Positions 8,036-16,032 of a DNA stretch of 64,000 nt are shown here, piece after piece (the stretch's first letter is position 1; the number at the start of each line of letters is the position of its first letter). The position numbers and the translations under genes are program-made. Source of the stretch: Leifsonia sp. 1010 (GTDB taxonomy: Bacteria; Actinomycetota; Actinomycetes; Actinomycetales; Microbacteriaceae); assembly GCF_031455295.1 (NCBI RefSeq), contig NZ_JAVDSL010000004.1, positions 1 to 64,000 of the forward strand, written 5' to 3'. The notes under the pieces were generated by a model, which searched no databases, was not told the DNA's origin, and saw only the letters and a program-made list of their open reading frames with translations.

Positions 8036-11000
8036 GTGCAGTCCGCGCCCCCGCCCCCTCGCGTCGCCGTGCTCGGCCCGGTGCTGGTGGAGGACCGCGC
8101 CGGCGCGCTGGCGGAGCCGGCCGGCGTGCTCGGCAAGAGCCTGATCGTGGCGCTGGTGCTCGCACGCGGCGTCGCGACGGTCCCGTCCCTGATCGAGGAC
8201 CTCTGGGATGACACCCCGCCCCGGCAGGAGCGCGCGGCGCTGCAGACCCTCGTCTCGCGCGTGCGGACGACCAGTGCGGACGGTCTGCTGGAGTCCACGC
8301 CGAGCGGCTACACGCTCGCCGTCGCCCCCGAGCAGACCGACCTCGGGCTCGCCCGTCACTGCCTCGACCGCGCCACCGCTGCCCTGCGCTCGGGCGACAC
8401 CGCCTCCGCGATCGCCGAGACGACGCGCGCGCTCGGACTGTGGCGGGGCGAACCCGGCGCCGAACTGGGCAGCTCGCCGCTCGCCGACGAACTGCAGCGC
8501 ACCGCCGCCTCCCTCCGCGACGAGCTGCTGCTCCTGCGCGCCCGCGCCCGGCGTGCGGCCGGCGATCCGACCTCCGCCCTCGACGACCTCCGCCCGCTCC
8601 TCGAGAGCCGCCCGCTCGACGAGGCCCTGCGGCTGGAGCAGCTGCGGGCCCTCGCCGACGCCGGACGGCGCAGCGAGGCGCTGCTGGCGTTCGCCGAGCT
8701 GAAGGAGGCGCTGCTCGACCGGCTCGGCACCCGGCCCGGACCCGAACTCGTCGCCCTCAATGCGGAGCTGCTCGCCGCCGACGAGGACGAGCGGCCCAGC
8801 GCTCCCCGGCGCGTCCGGATCGGGCTCCGTACCGCGCCGAACGCGCTGGTCGGCCGCGAGTACGACCTCCAGGCCGTCGAAGACCTCATCGCCACCTCCC
8901 GGCTGACGACCATCCTCGGCGCCGGCGGCCTCGGCAAGACCCGCCTGGCGCAGGAGGTCGGCAACCGGGCCGTGCACACCCCCGCCGTCATCGTGGTCGA
9001 GCTGGCGAGCGTCCGGTCGGGCGAGGATGTGGAGCTCGCGTTCGCGTCGACCCTCGGCATCCGCGAGGCCCGTGCGACCAGGGCGGCCGACCCCGGCTCG
9101 CAGCTCGACCTGCGCTCCCGCATCCTCGGACTGCTCTCCGAGCGCGAGACCCTTCTCATCGTCGACAACTGCGAGCACATCGTGGATGCCGCGGCTGCGT
9201 ACGTGCAGGACATCCTCGACTCCACCACCAACGTCCGCGTGCTGGCCACCAGCCGCGCTCCGCTCGCGATCGGCGCCGAGCGCGTGTACCCGCTCGACTC
9301 GCTGAAGAGCACCGACGGGGACGCGGCCCACGCATCGGGTGCTGCGTCCGCCTCCGGCTCGTCGCCCGCTGACGCCTACGGCCCGGCCGTCGCCCTGTTC
9401 GTCGAGCGCGCCCGCGCGGCACGACCCGGAGCCGTGCTGCCCCTCGACGTCGTCGCCCGGCTCTGCGACAGGCTCGACGGCCTCCCGCTCGCCATCGAGC
9501 TCGCCGCCGCGCGCACCCGCTCCCTGTCGGTGGATGAGATCGAGCGCCGTCTCGGCAACCGCTTCGCCCTGCTCACCGGCGGCGAGCGCACAGCGCCCGA
9601 GCGTCACCGCACCCTCTTCGCCGTCATCGAGTGGAGTTGGAACCTCCTCAGCACGTCGGAGCAGGCGCTGCTGCGACGACTGTCCCGCTTCCCCGACGGC
9701 TTCAGCGCGGAGGCCGCGGAGGCCGTCGCCGGCTCCGGCGCCGTGACCGTGCTGGACGACCTGGACGCCCTCGTCGCGCAGTCGCTGGTGACCGTGACCG
9801 AAGACCGCAGCACCGGACTCCTCCGCTACCGGATGCTGGAGACGGTCCGCGAGTTCGGCGACCACGAGCTGGTCGGCGCCCGCGAGGAGGACGCCGTGCT
9901 CGTCGGGATGGACGCGTGGGCCGTGGCGTTCTGCCGTGAGACGCTGTCGCAGATGCACGGCCCGCAGCAGGTGCCGACCTTCCAGCGGGTGACCGCGGAG
10001 CAGGACAACCTCGTCACCGTGCTCCGATCCGCGATCGACGGCCGCCGGCGCGACACCGCCGCAGTCGTCTTCGCGACGCTCGCCTACTACTGGTCTCTGC
10101 GCAGCGCGCACTCCGAGGTGCTCGGCTTCGGCTCGGCGATCATGGATCTGCTGAAGGACTGGGAGCCCGAGGGCGAACTCCGCGAGGCTGTCGCGGCGAC
10201 CTACACCATCGTCGGCGGCACCTTCCTCTTCGTCGACCTGCGCACGTCGGCCCGTGCGATCTCCCGGCTGCGCCGGCTGCGTCGACGGCAGCCGTTCGCC
10301 GACTCCCGGCTGGACGCGATGGCCGCACTCATCCTCCATGCCGGCCGGGCCGACAGCGGGCTCGACCTGCTGCGCACGTACGCCGGGTCCCCCGACGCCG
10401 AGCGCGCCGCCATCGGCAACCTGCTGCTCGCGCAGCTGCATGAGAACTCCGGCGAGCTGGATGAGGCGCTCGAGCGTGCGACACGTGGATGGGAGGCGGC
10501 CCAGACCGCCGGGGACGCCTGGTCGCTGGCGTCGGCCGCCCAGGCCATCGCCCAGTGCCACAGCCAGCTCGCGCATCCGGCCGAGGCCCTCGAGTGGGCG
10601 CAGCGCGCGCACGACCAGATGTCGCTGCTGCAGGCCGACGGCGACCTCCGCCAGCTCGACTGGCTGATCGCGATGAACGCCATCGCGAACGGCGAGACCG
10701 CCCGCGGCCGCACCCTGCTGGAGCGGTACCTCGCCGTCGAGATCGACCGCACCGGCTTCGACTACGCCGACTACTACGCGATCGGCTACGCCGGGATGGC
10801 GGAGATCGCGGTCGCGGAAGGCGACCTGCCCGAGGCGGTACGGCTCTACGACGAGGCGCTCGCGGCGTTCGGCGGCGCGCCCACCACCGGCGAGCGCATC
10901 CTGAACCCCTGGACGATCGTGCTCGGGGCGGCGGCGCTGGTCGTCCGGCTGCGGGTGCTCGCCACGGAGCAGACCGTCGTCGACCCCGCGGAGACCGATG

Positions 11001-11359
11001 CGGCCGCCGCGGAACTGCGCACGCGCATCCTCGTCACCTCGCGCCTCAACCCGCCCTCCCTCGACCGCCCGGTCACCGGCTCCGGCCTGTCCGGGTTCGC
11101 GGTGTGGATGCTCGACCCTCGGACGGCCGCGCGGCATCCCGATAGCTGGGTGGATGCGGGGCTGACGCTATTCGCACTCTCCGGGCGCGCGAACGCCCGG
11201 CAGGACGTGGCGAGCCTGCATCAGGACGCGCTCGCGGACCGGATCGCGGAGACGTGGGGGCGCGAGCGCCTGGAGGCCGCCGCCGCGTCGGTGGCGGCCG
11301 TCCCGCCCGCCGAGGCCGTCGTGCGCGGCCTGGCGCTGCTCTCCGACGTGCGCGTCTGA
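8036..11359 (+). CDS. AfsR/SARP-like regulator: winged helix + BTAD + NB-ARC ATPase + TPR
   Basis: A 1107-residue multidomain regulator. The N-terminal ~90 residues form an OmpR-type DNA-binding winged helix ending in GYTLAV. They are followed by an all-helical bacterial transcriptional activation domain (about 95-240), an NB-ARC/AAA ATPase with Walker A GAGGLGKTRL (about 295-304) and Walker B LLIVDNCEH, and a long helical TPR-like C-terminus. Such proteins activate nearby or antibiotic-related genes in actinomycetes, but no biosynthetic cluster is present here, so the target is unknown. GTG start: TAAGAT (8024-8029) ends 6 nt upstream, with no ribosome-binding site, so the mRNA is probably leaderless. 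It follows the surface protein by 43 nt. Confidence 0.85.
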   Translation: MQSAPPPPRVAVLGPVLVEDRAGALAEPAGVLGKSLIVALVLARGVATVPSLIEDLWDDTPPRQERAALQTLVSRVRTTSADGLLESTPSGYTLAVAPEQTDLGLARHCLDRATAALRSGDTASAIAETTRALGLWRGEPGAELGSSPLADELQRTAASLRDELLLLRARARRAAGDPTSALDDLRPLLESRPLDEALRLEQLRALADAGRRSEALLAFAELKEALLDRLGTRPGPELVALNAELLAADEDERPSAPRRVRIGLRTAPNALVGREYDLQAVEDLIATSRLTTILGAGGLGKTRLAQEVGNRAVHTPAVIVVELASVRSGEDVELAFASTLGIREARATRAADPGSQLDLRSRILGLLSERETLLIVDNCEHIVDAAAAYVQDILDSTTNVRVLATSRAPLAIGAERVYPLDSLKSTDGDAAHASGAASASGSSPADAYGPAVALFVERARAARPGAVLPLDVVARLCDRLDGLPLAIELAAARTRSLSVDEIERRLGNRFALLTGGERTAPERHRTLFAVIEWSWNLLSTSEQALLRRLSRFPDGFSAEAAEAVAGSGAVTVLDDLDALVAQSLVTVTEDRSTGLLRYRMLETVREFGDHELVGAREEDAVLVGMDAWAVAFCRETLSQMHGPQQVPTFQRVTAEQDNLVTVLRSAIDGRRRDTAAVVFATLAYYWSLRSAHSEVLGFGSAIMDLLKDWEPEGELREAVAATYTIVGGTFLFVDLRTSARAISRLRRLRRRQPFADSRLDAMAALILHAGRADSGLDLLRTYAGSPDAERAAIGNLLLAQLHENSGELDEALERATRGWEAAQTAGDAWSLASAAQAIAQCHSQLAHPAEALEWAQRAHDQMSLLQADGDLRQLDWLIAMNAIANGETARGRTLLERYLAVEIDRTGFDYADYYAIGYAGMAEIAVAEGDLPEAVRLYDEALAAFGGAPTTGERILNPWTIVLGAAALVVRLRVLATEQTVVDPAETDAAAAELRTRILVTSRLNPPSLDRPVTGSGLSGFAVWMLDPRTAARHPDSWVDAGLTLFALSGRANARQDVASLHQDALADRIAETWGRERLEAAAASVAAVPPAEAVVRGLALLSDVRV

Positions 11360-11412
11360 CCCGGCCCCGCGTCCTTCCCTCCCGTCCCGTCCGCCCCCTC
11401 CCACGCCTCCGT

Positions 11413-11461
11413 GGGTCGCAACACGCCGTTATGCGCGCGCCATAACGGCGTGTTGCGACCC
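11413..11461. repeat. Intergenic perfect inverted repeat, family B copy 1
   Basis: The 21-nt arms are perfectly complementary (11413-11433 begin GGGTCGCAACACGCC; 11441-11461 are the inverse) around a CGCGCGC loop. It lies after the BTAD regulator and before the HTH gene promoter. A second copy of the same arms is at 23460-23506. There is no T-run on either side, so a classical rho-independent terminator is not obvious. Confidence 0.88.
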
Positions 11462-11478
11462 CTCCCGTCGCGGATGAG

Positions 11479-11520
11479 CAACTTTGGTTGACAAAGTCGG
11501 ATAAGCAACTATAGTTGCTT
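11479..11520 (+). promoter_or_regulatory. Canonical promoter with two CAAC-N4-GTTG operators for the HTH/Clp-N genes
   Basis: TTGACA (11488-11493), a 16-nt spacer and TATAGT (11510-11515) form a near-consensus sigma-70 promoter, unusual in this GC-rich window. Operator 1, CAACTTTGGTTG (11479-11490), overlaps the -35. Operator 2 is the perfect 18-nt palindrome AAGCAACTATAGTTGCTT (11503-11520), core CAACTATAGTTG (11506-11517), and overlaps the -10. The centres are 27 bp apart. The start codon follows at 11523, giving at most a few-nucleotide leader. The arrangement predicts tight repression, most simply by the small HTH protein encoded immediately downstream. Confidence 0.75.
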
Positions 11521-11522
11521 GC

Positions 11523-11765
11523 ATGACTCCGAAAGCACCGTTCCCCGACCCGGTCGGAGGCGTCGCCGACGGCCTGGCCGCGGTGGTCGCCCTCCGCGAG
11601 CTCGCCGACCGCATGGAAGACGCCGAGGTCGAGCGCGCGCTCCGCGAAGGCTGGAGTTGGACCCAGATCGCCGACGCTCTCGGCATCACGCGGCAGGCGG
11701 TCCACAAGAAGCACCTGCGCCGTGTCGCCGCGGCCGGCGTCGAATTGAGGAGACGCAATGTCTGA
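11523..11765 (+). CDS. Small helix-turn-helix protein, probable autoregulator
   Basis: This 80-residue protein has an acidic helical N-terminal half and a clear HTH at about residues 44-66 (SWTQIADALGITRQAVHKKH), the pattern of small replication- or MarR-like actinobacterial regulators. It overlaps the Clp-N gene by 8 nt, so the two are translationally coupled. A perfect palindrome and a second similar site lie over its own promoter, so it probably represses this short operon. The paired HTH + Clp-N arrangement recurs next to DrrA-type exporters in actinobacteria (general recollection, not checked). The inducing signal is unknown. Confidence 0.8.
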   Translation: MTPKAPFPDPVGGVADGLAAVVALRELADRMEDAEVERALREGWSWTQIADALGITRQAVHKKHLRRVAAAGVELRRRNV

Positions 11766-12267
11766 GATCGCTCCGGGCTCCGCTCAGAACGTGCCCGGCC
11801 AGCCGCTGTCGCGCGCGCTGCGGCCGGTGATCATCCGCTCCGTCGCCGAGGCGCAGCAGCGCGGCTCGGCCACCGTCGAAGCCGAGCACCTGCTGCTCGC
11901 GCTGTGCCGCGAGGGAAGCGAGCCGGTGCGCGCCGTCCTCGCCGCCGGGGGCCTCGACCCGAAGGGCCTCGACGCCGCGCTGGCCGACGAGCGCGCCGCC
12001 AGCCTGCGCGTCGCCGGCGTCACCCCGCCGCCCGCCGAACGCCTGTCGGCGTCGCCGCGCGTCGTCCGCCCCCGCTGGGGCGCCTCCGCCCGCGAGGCCC
12101 TCGTCCGCGCCCACCGGGTCGCCGCCGCCAACCGGCGGCAGCGGTCGGGCGAGCTCGACCTGCTCGCCGCTCTCCTCAGCCTCGAGCTCGGCACCGTGCC
12201 ACGCGCCCTCGCTCTGGCCGGCATCGACCGTCAGGGACTCCTCGCGTCCGCACGCCGCGCGGCCTGA
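11758..12267 (+). CDS. Stand-alone Clp N-terminal (double Clp-N repeat) protein
   Basis: A 169-residue protein consisting only of a Clp-N substrate/adaptor-binding module: two helical repeats, the first around VEAEHLLLALCREG and the second around SGELDLLAALLSLE, with no AAA+ ATPase domain. In ClpA/ClpC this module binds substrates and adaptors; as a free protein it might modulate ClpC1 or act as a ligand sensor. It is encoded in overlap with the HTH regulator, which suggests the two cooperate, for example as regulator and ligand/proteolysis sensor (inference). The DrrAB exporter follows after a 153-bp regulatory region. Confidence 0.82.
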   Translation: MSEIAPGSAQNVPGQPLSRALRPVIIRSVAEAQQRGSATVEAEHLLLALCREGSEPVRAVLAAGGLDPKGLDAALADERAASLRVAGVTPPPAERLSASPRVVRPRWGASAREALVRAHRVAAANRRQRSGELDLLAALLSLELGTVPRALALAGIDRQGLLASARRAA

Positions 12268-12296
12268 CCTCGGCGCCGGCGCACACCGCGTCCTGA

Positions 12297-12420
12297 CACG
12301 CGCTCACGCGCTCACGCGCTCTTACATCCCCTCGCCCGCGCTGTAAGCGGCACGTGAGGGCGATGTAAGCGCGCCCGCGCACTATCGGAGCATCACCATT
12401 CCAACCAGGAAAGGAACACC
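12297..12420 (+). promoter_or_regulatory. Upstream region of the exporter: tandem 8-mer and TTACA/TGTAA boxes
   Basis: Three copies of CACGCGCT (12297-12320) run into CTTACATC (12321-12328), followed by CTGTAAG at 12341-12347 and GATGTAAG at 12362-12369. CTTACATC and GATGTAAG are perfect inverses, with the third box between them on roughly a two-turn spacing. This looks like a multi-site operator for a dimeric regulator (PadR/TetR/GntR type), upstream of the DrrA-like gene. GGAAAGGA (12408-12415) is the ribosome-binding site. Confidence 0.5.
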
Positions 12421-13422
12421 ATGACTCGAAGCTCCGAGTGGGCCGTCGAAGCCCACGGGCTCGTCAAGGTCTTCGGCGACAACCGCGCGGTCGACGGCGT
12501 CGACCTCACCGTTCGCGCCGGCGCCGTCTACGGCGTCCTCGGCCCGAACGGGGCCGGCAAGACCACCACCATCTCCATGCTCGCCACGCTGCTGAAGCCG
12601 GATGCGGGCGAGGCCTTCATCTTCGGCCACGACATCCGCAAGGAGCAGCAGGTCGTCCGCCAGCTGATCGGCGTCACCGCGCAGTTCGCGTCGGTGGATG
12701 AGACCCTGTCGGCCAACGAGAACCTCATCATCTTCTCCCGCCTGCTCGGCCTGAGCGGACGCGAGGCCAAGCAGAAGACCGCCGAACTGCTCGAGGAGTT
12801 CGGGCTGACCGAGGCGGCGAAGCGCCCGCTGAAGAAGTTCTCCGGCGGCATGCGCCGGCGCCTCGACCTCGCGGCCAGCCTGATCGCGCAGCCGCCGCTC
12901 ATCTTCCTCGACGAGCCGACCACCGGCCTCGACCCGCGCACCCGCGCCCAGATGTGGGACACCATCCGCCGCCTGGTCGCCACCGGATCCACCGTGCTGC
13001 TCACCACGCAGTACCTGGACGAGGCCGATCAGCTGGCCGACCGTATCGCGGTCATCGACCGGGGCCGCGTCGTCGCCGAGGGCACCGCCGACGAGCTCAA
13101 GGCCTCGGTCGGAGAGTCGTCGCTGCAGCTGCGCATCAGCGACCCGGCCGACATCGAAGATGCCCGCCGTGCCATCCAGACCGTGCTCGGGGTGGATGCG
13201 GTGGTGTCGCCCGAGGGCTCCCGCATCACCGCCCCCATGCGCAACGCGGACGCGGTCACCGACCTGTTCATCACGTTCCGCGAGGCGGGCATCCACCTGT
13301 CGGAGATGTCCGTGCAGAAGCCGACGCTCGACGAGGTGTTCCTCACCCTCACCGGCCACGGTGTCGAAGACGAGAAGGCGGACGAGGCGTCCGCCGAAGA
13401 AGGAGAGAAGGTCTCCGCATGA
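12421..13422 (+). CDS. Daunorubicin-resistance-type (DrrA-like) ABC exporter ATP-binding protein
   Basis: A 333-residue ABC ATPase: Walker A GPNGAGKTTT (about residues 43-52), signature FSGGMRRRLDL, Walker B LIFLDEPTTGLDP, and a C-terminal ~100-residue extension typical of DrrA-like subunits. It pairs with the membrane subunit encoded next, overlapping by ATGA. The exporter class removes lipophilic drugs or antibiotics, but the actual substrate is not visible. Upstream regulator-like genes (HTH, Clp-N) suggest inducible detoxification. Start ATG has a good ribosome-binding site 5 nt upstream. Confidence 0.9.
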   Translation: MTRSSEWAVEAHGLVKVFGDNRAVDGVDLTVRAGAVYGVLGPNGAGKTTTISMLATLLKPDAGEAFIFGHDIRKEQQVVRQLIGVTAQFASVDETLSANENLIIFSRLLGLSGREAKQKTAELLEEFGLTEAAKRPLKKFSGGMRRRLDLAASLIAQPPLIFLDEPTTGLDPRTRAQMWDTIRRLVATGSTVLLTTQYLDEADQLADRIAVIDRGRVVAEGTADELKASVGESSLQLRISDPADIEDARRAIQTVLGVDAVVSPEGSRITAPMRNADAVTDLFITFREAGIHLSEMSVQKPTLDEVFLTLTGHGVEDEKADEASAEEGEKVSA

Positions 13423-14237
13423 CCGCCCTGACCACCATCACCCCGCCGTCCGAGCGGCGGCTGAAGAACCACGTGAGCCTGAGCCAGACGCTCGCGAACA
13501 CCGTCACCATGGCGCACCGCGGCCTGCTCAAGATCAAGCGGACGCCGGAGCAGCTGATGGATGTGACGCTCCAGCCGGTGATCTTCACCGTCATGTTCGC
13601 GTTCCTGTTCGGCGGCGCCCTCGCGGGCAGCGTCCAGGCGTACCTGCCGCAGCTCATCCCGGGAATCCTCGTCCAGACGGTGATCACGGCCTCCGTCGTC
13701 ACCGGCGTCCAGCTCCGCGAGGACATGGACAAGGGCGTCTTCGACCGCTTCAAGTCGCTCCCGATCGCGCGCATCGCCCCGCTCTCCGGCGCCCTGCTCG
13801 CCGACACCCTGCGATACACGATCGCCACGGCGGTCACGTTCATCGTCGGGTTCGCGATGGGCTACAAGCCCGGAGCCGGGGTCGGCTATGCGGCCCTGGG
13901 CGGCCTGCTCGTCATCGCCTGCGCGTGGGCGATCAGCTGGATCTTCGCCTTCTTCGGCGTGATCGCCCGGACCGCCGGCTCGGTGCAGGGCATCTCGTTC
14001 CTGGTGCTGTTCCCGCTGACGTTCTTCTCGAACGCCTTCGTGTCGCCCAGCACGCTGCCCAGCTGGCTGGAGTGGTTCGTGAACATCAACCCGGTGTCGC
14101 ACCTGGTCACCGCGGTCCGCGACCTCGCCAACAGCGGCACCTTCGGCGCCGACGGCTGGATCGCCCTTGCGGGCGCCGCCGTGATCGTCGCGGTGTTCGC
14201 CCCGCTGACGGTCCGCGCCTACATGCGGAAGGCCTGA
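13419..14237 (+). CDS. ABC-2 type (DrrB-like) exporter membrane subunit
   Basis: A 272-residue protein with an N-terminal cytoplasmic segment and six membrane helices, including the ABC-2 landmarks MDKGVFDRFKSLP (coupling helix) and a PLTFFSNAFVSPSTLPSWL segment before the last helix. It forms the membrane half of the exporter whose ATPase is encoded just upstream; the start codon overlaps the upstream stop (ATGA), so stoichiometric translation is likely. The gene is followed by a 320-bp intergenic stretch carrying a tripartite repeat (family D). Confidence 0.9.
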   Translation: MTALTTITPPSERRLKNHVSLSQTLANTVTMAHRGLLKIKRTPEQLMDVTLQPVIFTVMFAFLFGGALAGSVQAYLPQLIPGILVQTVITASVVTGVQLREDMDKGVFDRFKSLPIARIAPLSGALLADTLRYTIATAVTFIVGFAMGYKPGAGVGYAALGGLLVIACAWAISWIFAFFGVIARTAGSVQGISFLVLFPLTFFSNAFVSPSTLPSWLEWFVNINPVSHLVTAVRDLANSGTFGADGWIALAGAAVIVAVFAPLTVRAYMRKA

Positions 14238-14341
14238 CGCCGACAACCGGTCCCGTGAACGGCGGCCGTCGCATCCTGCGGAGGGATGCGGCGGCCGCTT
14301 CCGCGTCCCCGGCGCCCTCCCCGTTCTGGCCTCCCGTCAGC

Positions 14342-14442
14342 CACGATTTGCGCCAAATCTCGGTTCTGACCGCTCGAAAGCCGCGATTTGCGCCAAATCT
14401 CGGTTAACGCCGCCCGAAAACCGCGATTTGGCGCAAATCGTG
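14342..14442. repeat. Tripartite intergenic repeat, family D
   Basis: Three ~24-bp copies of a motif with the palindromic core GATTTGCGCCAAATC: direct at 14342-14365 and 14381-14405, inverted at 14419-14442 (core GATTTGGCGCAAATC). The first and last copies can pair into a long hairpin with the middle one in the loop. It lies in the 318-bp gap between the exporter operon and sdaA, about 110 bp before the sdaA start. It resembles the other repeat families in placement but is unrelated in sequence. A three-site operator for an unknown regulator is an alternative. Confidence 0.8.
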
Positions 14443-14543
14443 AGCCGCGGCGTGATCGACCACGGCGCGCGGGCGCCGCGGCTCGCGCACGATACGTGCG
14501 CGGATGCGCGCGGGGACGCCGGAAAGTGACGCGTACGGCGACA

Positions 14544-14549
14544 TACACT
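14544..14549 (+). promoter_or_regulatory. -10 hexamer TACACT of leaderless sdaA
   Basis: TACACT ends 6 nt before the GTG start, with no Shine-Dalgarno between them. This is the clearest evidence for the chosen sdaA start. Confidence 0.6.
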
Positions 14550-14555
14550 GGAGAA

Positions 14556-15953
14556 GTGACAGCGTACGTCTCGGCCTTCGACCTGTTCTCGATCGGCATC
14601 GGCCCGTCGAGTTCGCACACCGTCGGACCCCTCCGAGCGGCCGCCGCGTTCGCCTCCCACCTCGACGGCGAGGGGACCGGCGAAGGGATGCTCGACCGCG
14701 TCGACCAGGTCACGTGCACGCTGTACGGCTCGCTCGGCTCCACCGGCATCGGCCACGGCACCCCGGACGCCGTCATCGCCGGACTCCGTGGCCTGCAGCC
14801 GGAGACGTGCCGCCCGGAGGACGTCCGCGGCGCCTGGTCGGACCTCGCCCCCGGCGCGACGCTCCTGCTCGCGGGCCGCCGCAGCATCCCGCTGTCGAAG
14901 GACGACATCGCCTTCGAGCCGCGCACGCGCCTCCCCGGGCACCCCAACGCGCTGACGCTGCGCGCCTGGGGTCGCGACGTGAACGGAGAGCGGTCGCCGC
15001 TCCCCCTGCTCGAGGAGACGTACTACTCGATCGGCGGCGGGTTCATCCGCCGCGACGGCGAGGAGGCCGACCTCGCGGCGCGCAAGGCGCATCCGCTCCC
15101 CTACGACACCGCCGAGGAGCTGATCGCGATCTGCGACCGGGAGTCGATCCCGATCTGCGAGGTCGCCCGCCGCAACGAGGTCGCGCTGCACGGGGAGGAC
15201 GCGACGCGCGAACGCCTCGACCTCATCTGGGAGGCGATGGCCGAGTGCGTCGCCCGCGGGCTCTCCGGCGACGGGACGCTGCCCGGCGGTCTCGGCGTCT
15301 GGCGCCGCGCCGCGAAGATGCGCCAGCACCTGGAGTCCGTGCAGGACGACCCGGGTCGCGCCACCGCTCTCGAGTGGCTGCACGCGTTCGCGCTCGCGGT
15401 CAACGAGGAGAACGCGTCCGGCGGCCGGGTGGTGACCGCGCCGACGAACGGCGCGGCCGGCATCGTCCCCGCCGTCGCCCACTACTACCTGCGGTTCGTG
15501 CCCGGCGCCTCCGCCGAGGGCATCCGGCAGTACCTGCTCACCGCGACGGCGATCGGCTCGCTGTTCAAGGCCAACGCCTCCATCTCCGGAGCCGAGGGAG
15601 GCTGCCAGGCGGAGGTCGGATCGGCGTGCGCCATGGCGGCCGGTGCCCTCTGCGCCGTGCTCGGCGGAACCCCGCGCCAGGTGGAGAACGCGGCCGAGAT
15701 CGCGATGGAGCACCACCTCGGCCTCACGTGCGACCCGGTCGGCGGCCTGGTCCAGATCCCATGCATCGAGCGCAACGCGATCGCCTCCTCGACGGCCGTG
15801 TCGGCGGCGCGGCTCGCCCTGCACGGCGACGGCTCGCACCTCGTGTCGCTCGACACCGTCATCGAGACCATGCGGCAGACCGGTCTCGACATGTCGACGA
15901 AGTACAAGGAGACCAGCGAGGGCGGCCTGGCGGTCAACGTCATCGAGTGCTGA
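14556..15953 (+). CDS. sdaA: L-serine ammonia-lyase (single-chain, iron-sulfur)
   Basis: The 465-residue enzyme deaminates L-serine to pyruvate and ammonia. The N-terminal beta domain carries the SSSHTVGPLRAA motif near the start. The C-terminal alpha domain has the conserved cysteines for the 4Fe-4S cluster, in GGCQAEVGSACAM, LTCDPVGG and the PCIERN segment. Length fits the single-polypeptide actinobacterial/gammaproteobacterial form. The GTG start was selected from the adjacent TACACT hexamer; earlier in-frame starts would prepend arginine-rich translation of the repeat region. Confidence 0.93.
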   Translation: MTAYVSAFDLFSIGIGPSSSHTVGPLRAAAAFASHLDGEGTGEGMLDRVDQVTCTLYGSLGSTGIGHGTPDAVIAGLRGLQPETCRPEDVRGAWSDLAPGATLLLAGRRSIPLSKDDIAFEPRTRLPGHPNALTLRAWGRDVNGERSPLPLLEETYYSIGGGFIRRDGEEADLAARKAHPLPYDTAEELIAICDRESIPICEVARRNEVALHGEDATRERLDLIWEAMAECVARGLSGDGTLPGGLGVWRRAAKMRQHLESVQDDPGRATALEWLHAFALAVNEENASGGRVVTAPTNGAAGIVPAVAHYYLRFVPGASAEGIRQYLLTATAIGSLFKANASISGAEGGCQAEVGSACAMAAGALCAVLGGTPRQVENAAEIAMEHHLGLTCDPVGGLVQIPCIERNAIASSTAVSAARLALHGDGSHLVSLDTVIETMRQTGLDMSTKYKETSEGGLAVNVIEC

Positions 15954-16032
15954 GGGATGCGACGGTGCTGGCCGGTCGCGCCGCGCCGCAGACTCGGAGC
16001 AGGTTCGAAGGCACGGGCCATACGCTGCGATC

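Noticed and set aside
4236-8144. Very long plus-strand open frame (1302 codons) across the surface-protein gene, in another frame
   Set aside because: It is Arg/His/Gly/Asp-rich shadow translation of high-GC repeats; the other frame has a signal peptide, a ribosome-binding site and real domains.
7874-11137. 1087-codon minus-strand frame opposite the BTAD regulator
   Set aside because: Arg/Gly/Glu-rich composition and no domain; it mirrors the real regulator gene, typical of antisense frames in GC-rich DNA.
11413-11461. Family B hairpin as a classical rho-independent terminator
   Set aside because: The stem is perfect but no T-run follows on either strand; a terminator or processing role is possible but not shown.
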